From a bacterium UBA3734 (GTDB taxonomy: Bacteria > Bacteroidota > Bacteroidia > Bacteroidales > Bacteroidaceae): a stretch of 6,703 nt of DNA. The stretch covers positions 1-6,703 of the forward strand of contig DFHC01000092.1 in the NCBI GenBank assembly GCA_002372575.1. Direction: 5' to 3'. The translations under genes and the position numbers were made by a program. The notes beneath the pieces were generated by a model. It worked only from the letters and a program-made list of their open reading frames with translations. It was not told where the DNA came from and did not search any database. Of the stretch, positions 6,151-6,703 are shown in pieces; the first letter of the stretch is position 1; each line of letters opens with the position of its first letter.

Positions 6151-6703
6151 ATACCAACCCATTGCCACTACGACCGTCATCAGCACGAGGTTGATGAGCG
6201 AGAGCGGCATCAGGTATTTCCACTCGAGCTTCAGGATTTGGTCGATGCGCAGGCGCGGGAACGTCCATTTCACCCACATCAGCAGCCAAACCACGGCGAA
6301 GGTCTTGCCAAGGAACCACACGATGCCCGGGATGAAGTTCATCACCGAGTCGAAAGCCTCGACGCCGATGTTGAGCGGAGCCCAGCCGCCAAGGAATACG
6401 GTGGTGGCGATGCCGGCGATGATGAAAAGGTTGAGGAACTCGGCCAGGTAGAAATAGCCGAAGCCCATGCCCGAATACTCGGTGTGGTGACCCGCGGTGA
6501 GCTCGCTCTCGGCCTCGGCCATGTCGAACGGACCGCGGTTGGCCTCGGCGTTGCCGGCAATGAGGAACACGACGAAGGCGATGATGGCCGGCACGTGACC
6601 CTTCACAATGAGCCAGTTCCACGGGCCCGTCTGATAATCGACAATCGTGCTCACCTGCATCGAACCCGTCAGAATCACGGCGGTGATGAGGCAGAGGCAG
6701 AGC
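6145..6703 (-). CDS. nuoH: NADH-quinone oxidoreductase subunit H (5' end truncated by window edge)
   Basis: This membrane subunit of complex I (ND1-like) forms the quinone-binding cavity with the peripheral arm. The frame is open to the high-coordinate edge, giving about 186 codons of a protein that is usually about 330-360 residues. The N-terminal half and true start lie outside; the GTG at 6678 is an internal valine, not a start. The diagnostic family signature is visible: [20 protein letters not shown] followed by EYSGM, the acidic quinone-cavity loop (at 48-72 from the first codon of the next valine). A second conserved block is [18 protein letters not shown] near the C-terminus, followed by a last helix ending GWYI. 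The stop TGA at 6145 is embedded in an 8-bp repeat array; nuoI starts 88 bp further on. Confidence 0.96.
   Translation of the reverse strand, partial: LCLCLITAVILTGSMQVSTIVDYQTGPWNWLIVKGHVPAIIAFVVFLIAGNAEANRGPFDMAEAESELTAGHHTEYSGMGFGYFYLAEFLNLFIIAGIATTVFLGGWAPLNIGVEAFDSVMNFIPGIVWFLGKTFAVVWLLMWVKWTFPRLRIDQILKLEWKYLMPLSLINLVLMTVVVAMGWYI

Noticed and set aside
6676..6678. GTG at 6678 as the nuoH start
   Set aside because: The frame continues upstream without a stop to the window edge, and the part seen corresponds to roughly the C-terminal half of NuoH, so this is an internal valine.
1..6703. Possibility that the genes encode an Mrp antiporter or a membrane-bound hydrogenase instead of complex I
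   Set aside because: NuoH with its PFDxxEAE quinone loop, NuoI with two 4Fe-4S motifs, and three distinct antiporter-like subunits in the order H-I-J-K-L-M-N fit complex I. No hydrogenase or Mrp-specific gene is present.

Overview
The window lies entirely inside one respiratory operon read on the minus strand. It holds seven consecutive genes for the proton-pumping, membrane-side half of respiratory complex I (NADH:quinone oxidoreductase-type). In transcription order, from high to low coordinate, they are nuoH (5' end off the window), nuoI, nuoJ, nuoK, nuoL, nuoM and nuoN (3' end off the window). No RNA gene, mobile element, CRISPR array, clear promoter or terminator is visible. The longest stretch without a gene is the 88-base nuoH-nuoI gap.

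The organism is most likely a Bacteroidota member, probably of the Bacteroidales (Prevotella/Bacteroides-like). This is an inference from the flavour of the proteins, the balanced-GC coding sequence set against very AT-rich gaps, the near absence of Shine-Dalgarno sites, and the short 7-8 bp tandem repeats in the gaps. No species can be named. In that phylum complex I usually lacks the NADH-oxidising NuoEFG module. The window neither shows nor excludes nuoEFG, because the upstream genes are missing.

Layout on the minus strand: nuoH (6703-6145, partial); an 88-bp linker built mostly of two 8-bp-period tandem arrays; nuoI (6056-5520); 6 bp; nuoJ (5513-4989); a 4-bp ATGA overlap; nuoK (4992-4684); 8 bp; nuoL (4675-2684); 3 bp; nuoM (2680-1181); a 40-bp gap mostly filled by a 7-bp tandem array; nuoN (1140-1, partial). 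The tight spacing from nuoI to nuoM argues for one transcript with translational coupling.

How the genes work together: NuoI carries two 4Fe-4S clusters that pass electrons towards quinone. NuoH forms the quinone cavity at the membrane interface. NuoJ and NuoK link the cavity to the antiporter-like subunits. NuoN, NuoM and NuoL are the three antiporter-like pumps. Almost all of the charged residues expected in the proton path are present. The main exception is NuoM, where the normally conserved TM7 lysine is leucine 223 (codon CTG). NuoL and NuoN keep the equivalent lysine. That substitution and the tandem-repeat linkers are the observations most worth a second look. I do not see an undescribed system here; this is a well-conserved housekeeping operon with a few unusual details.
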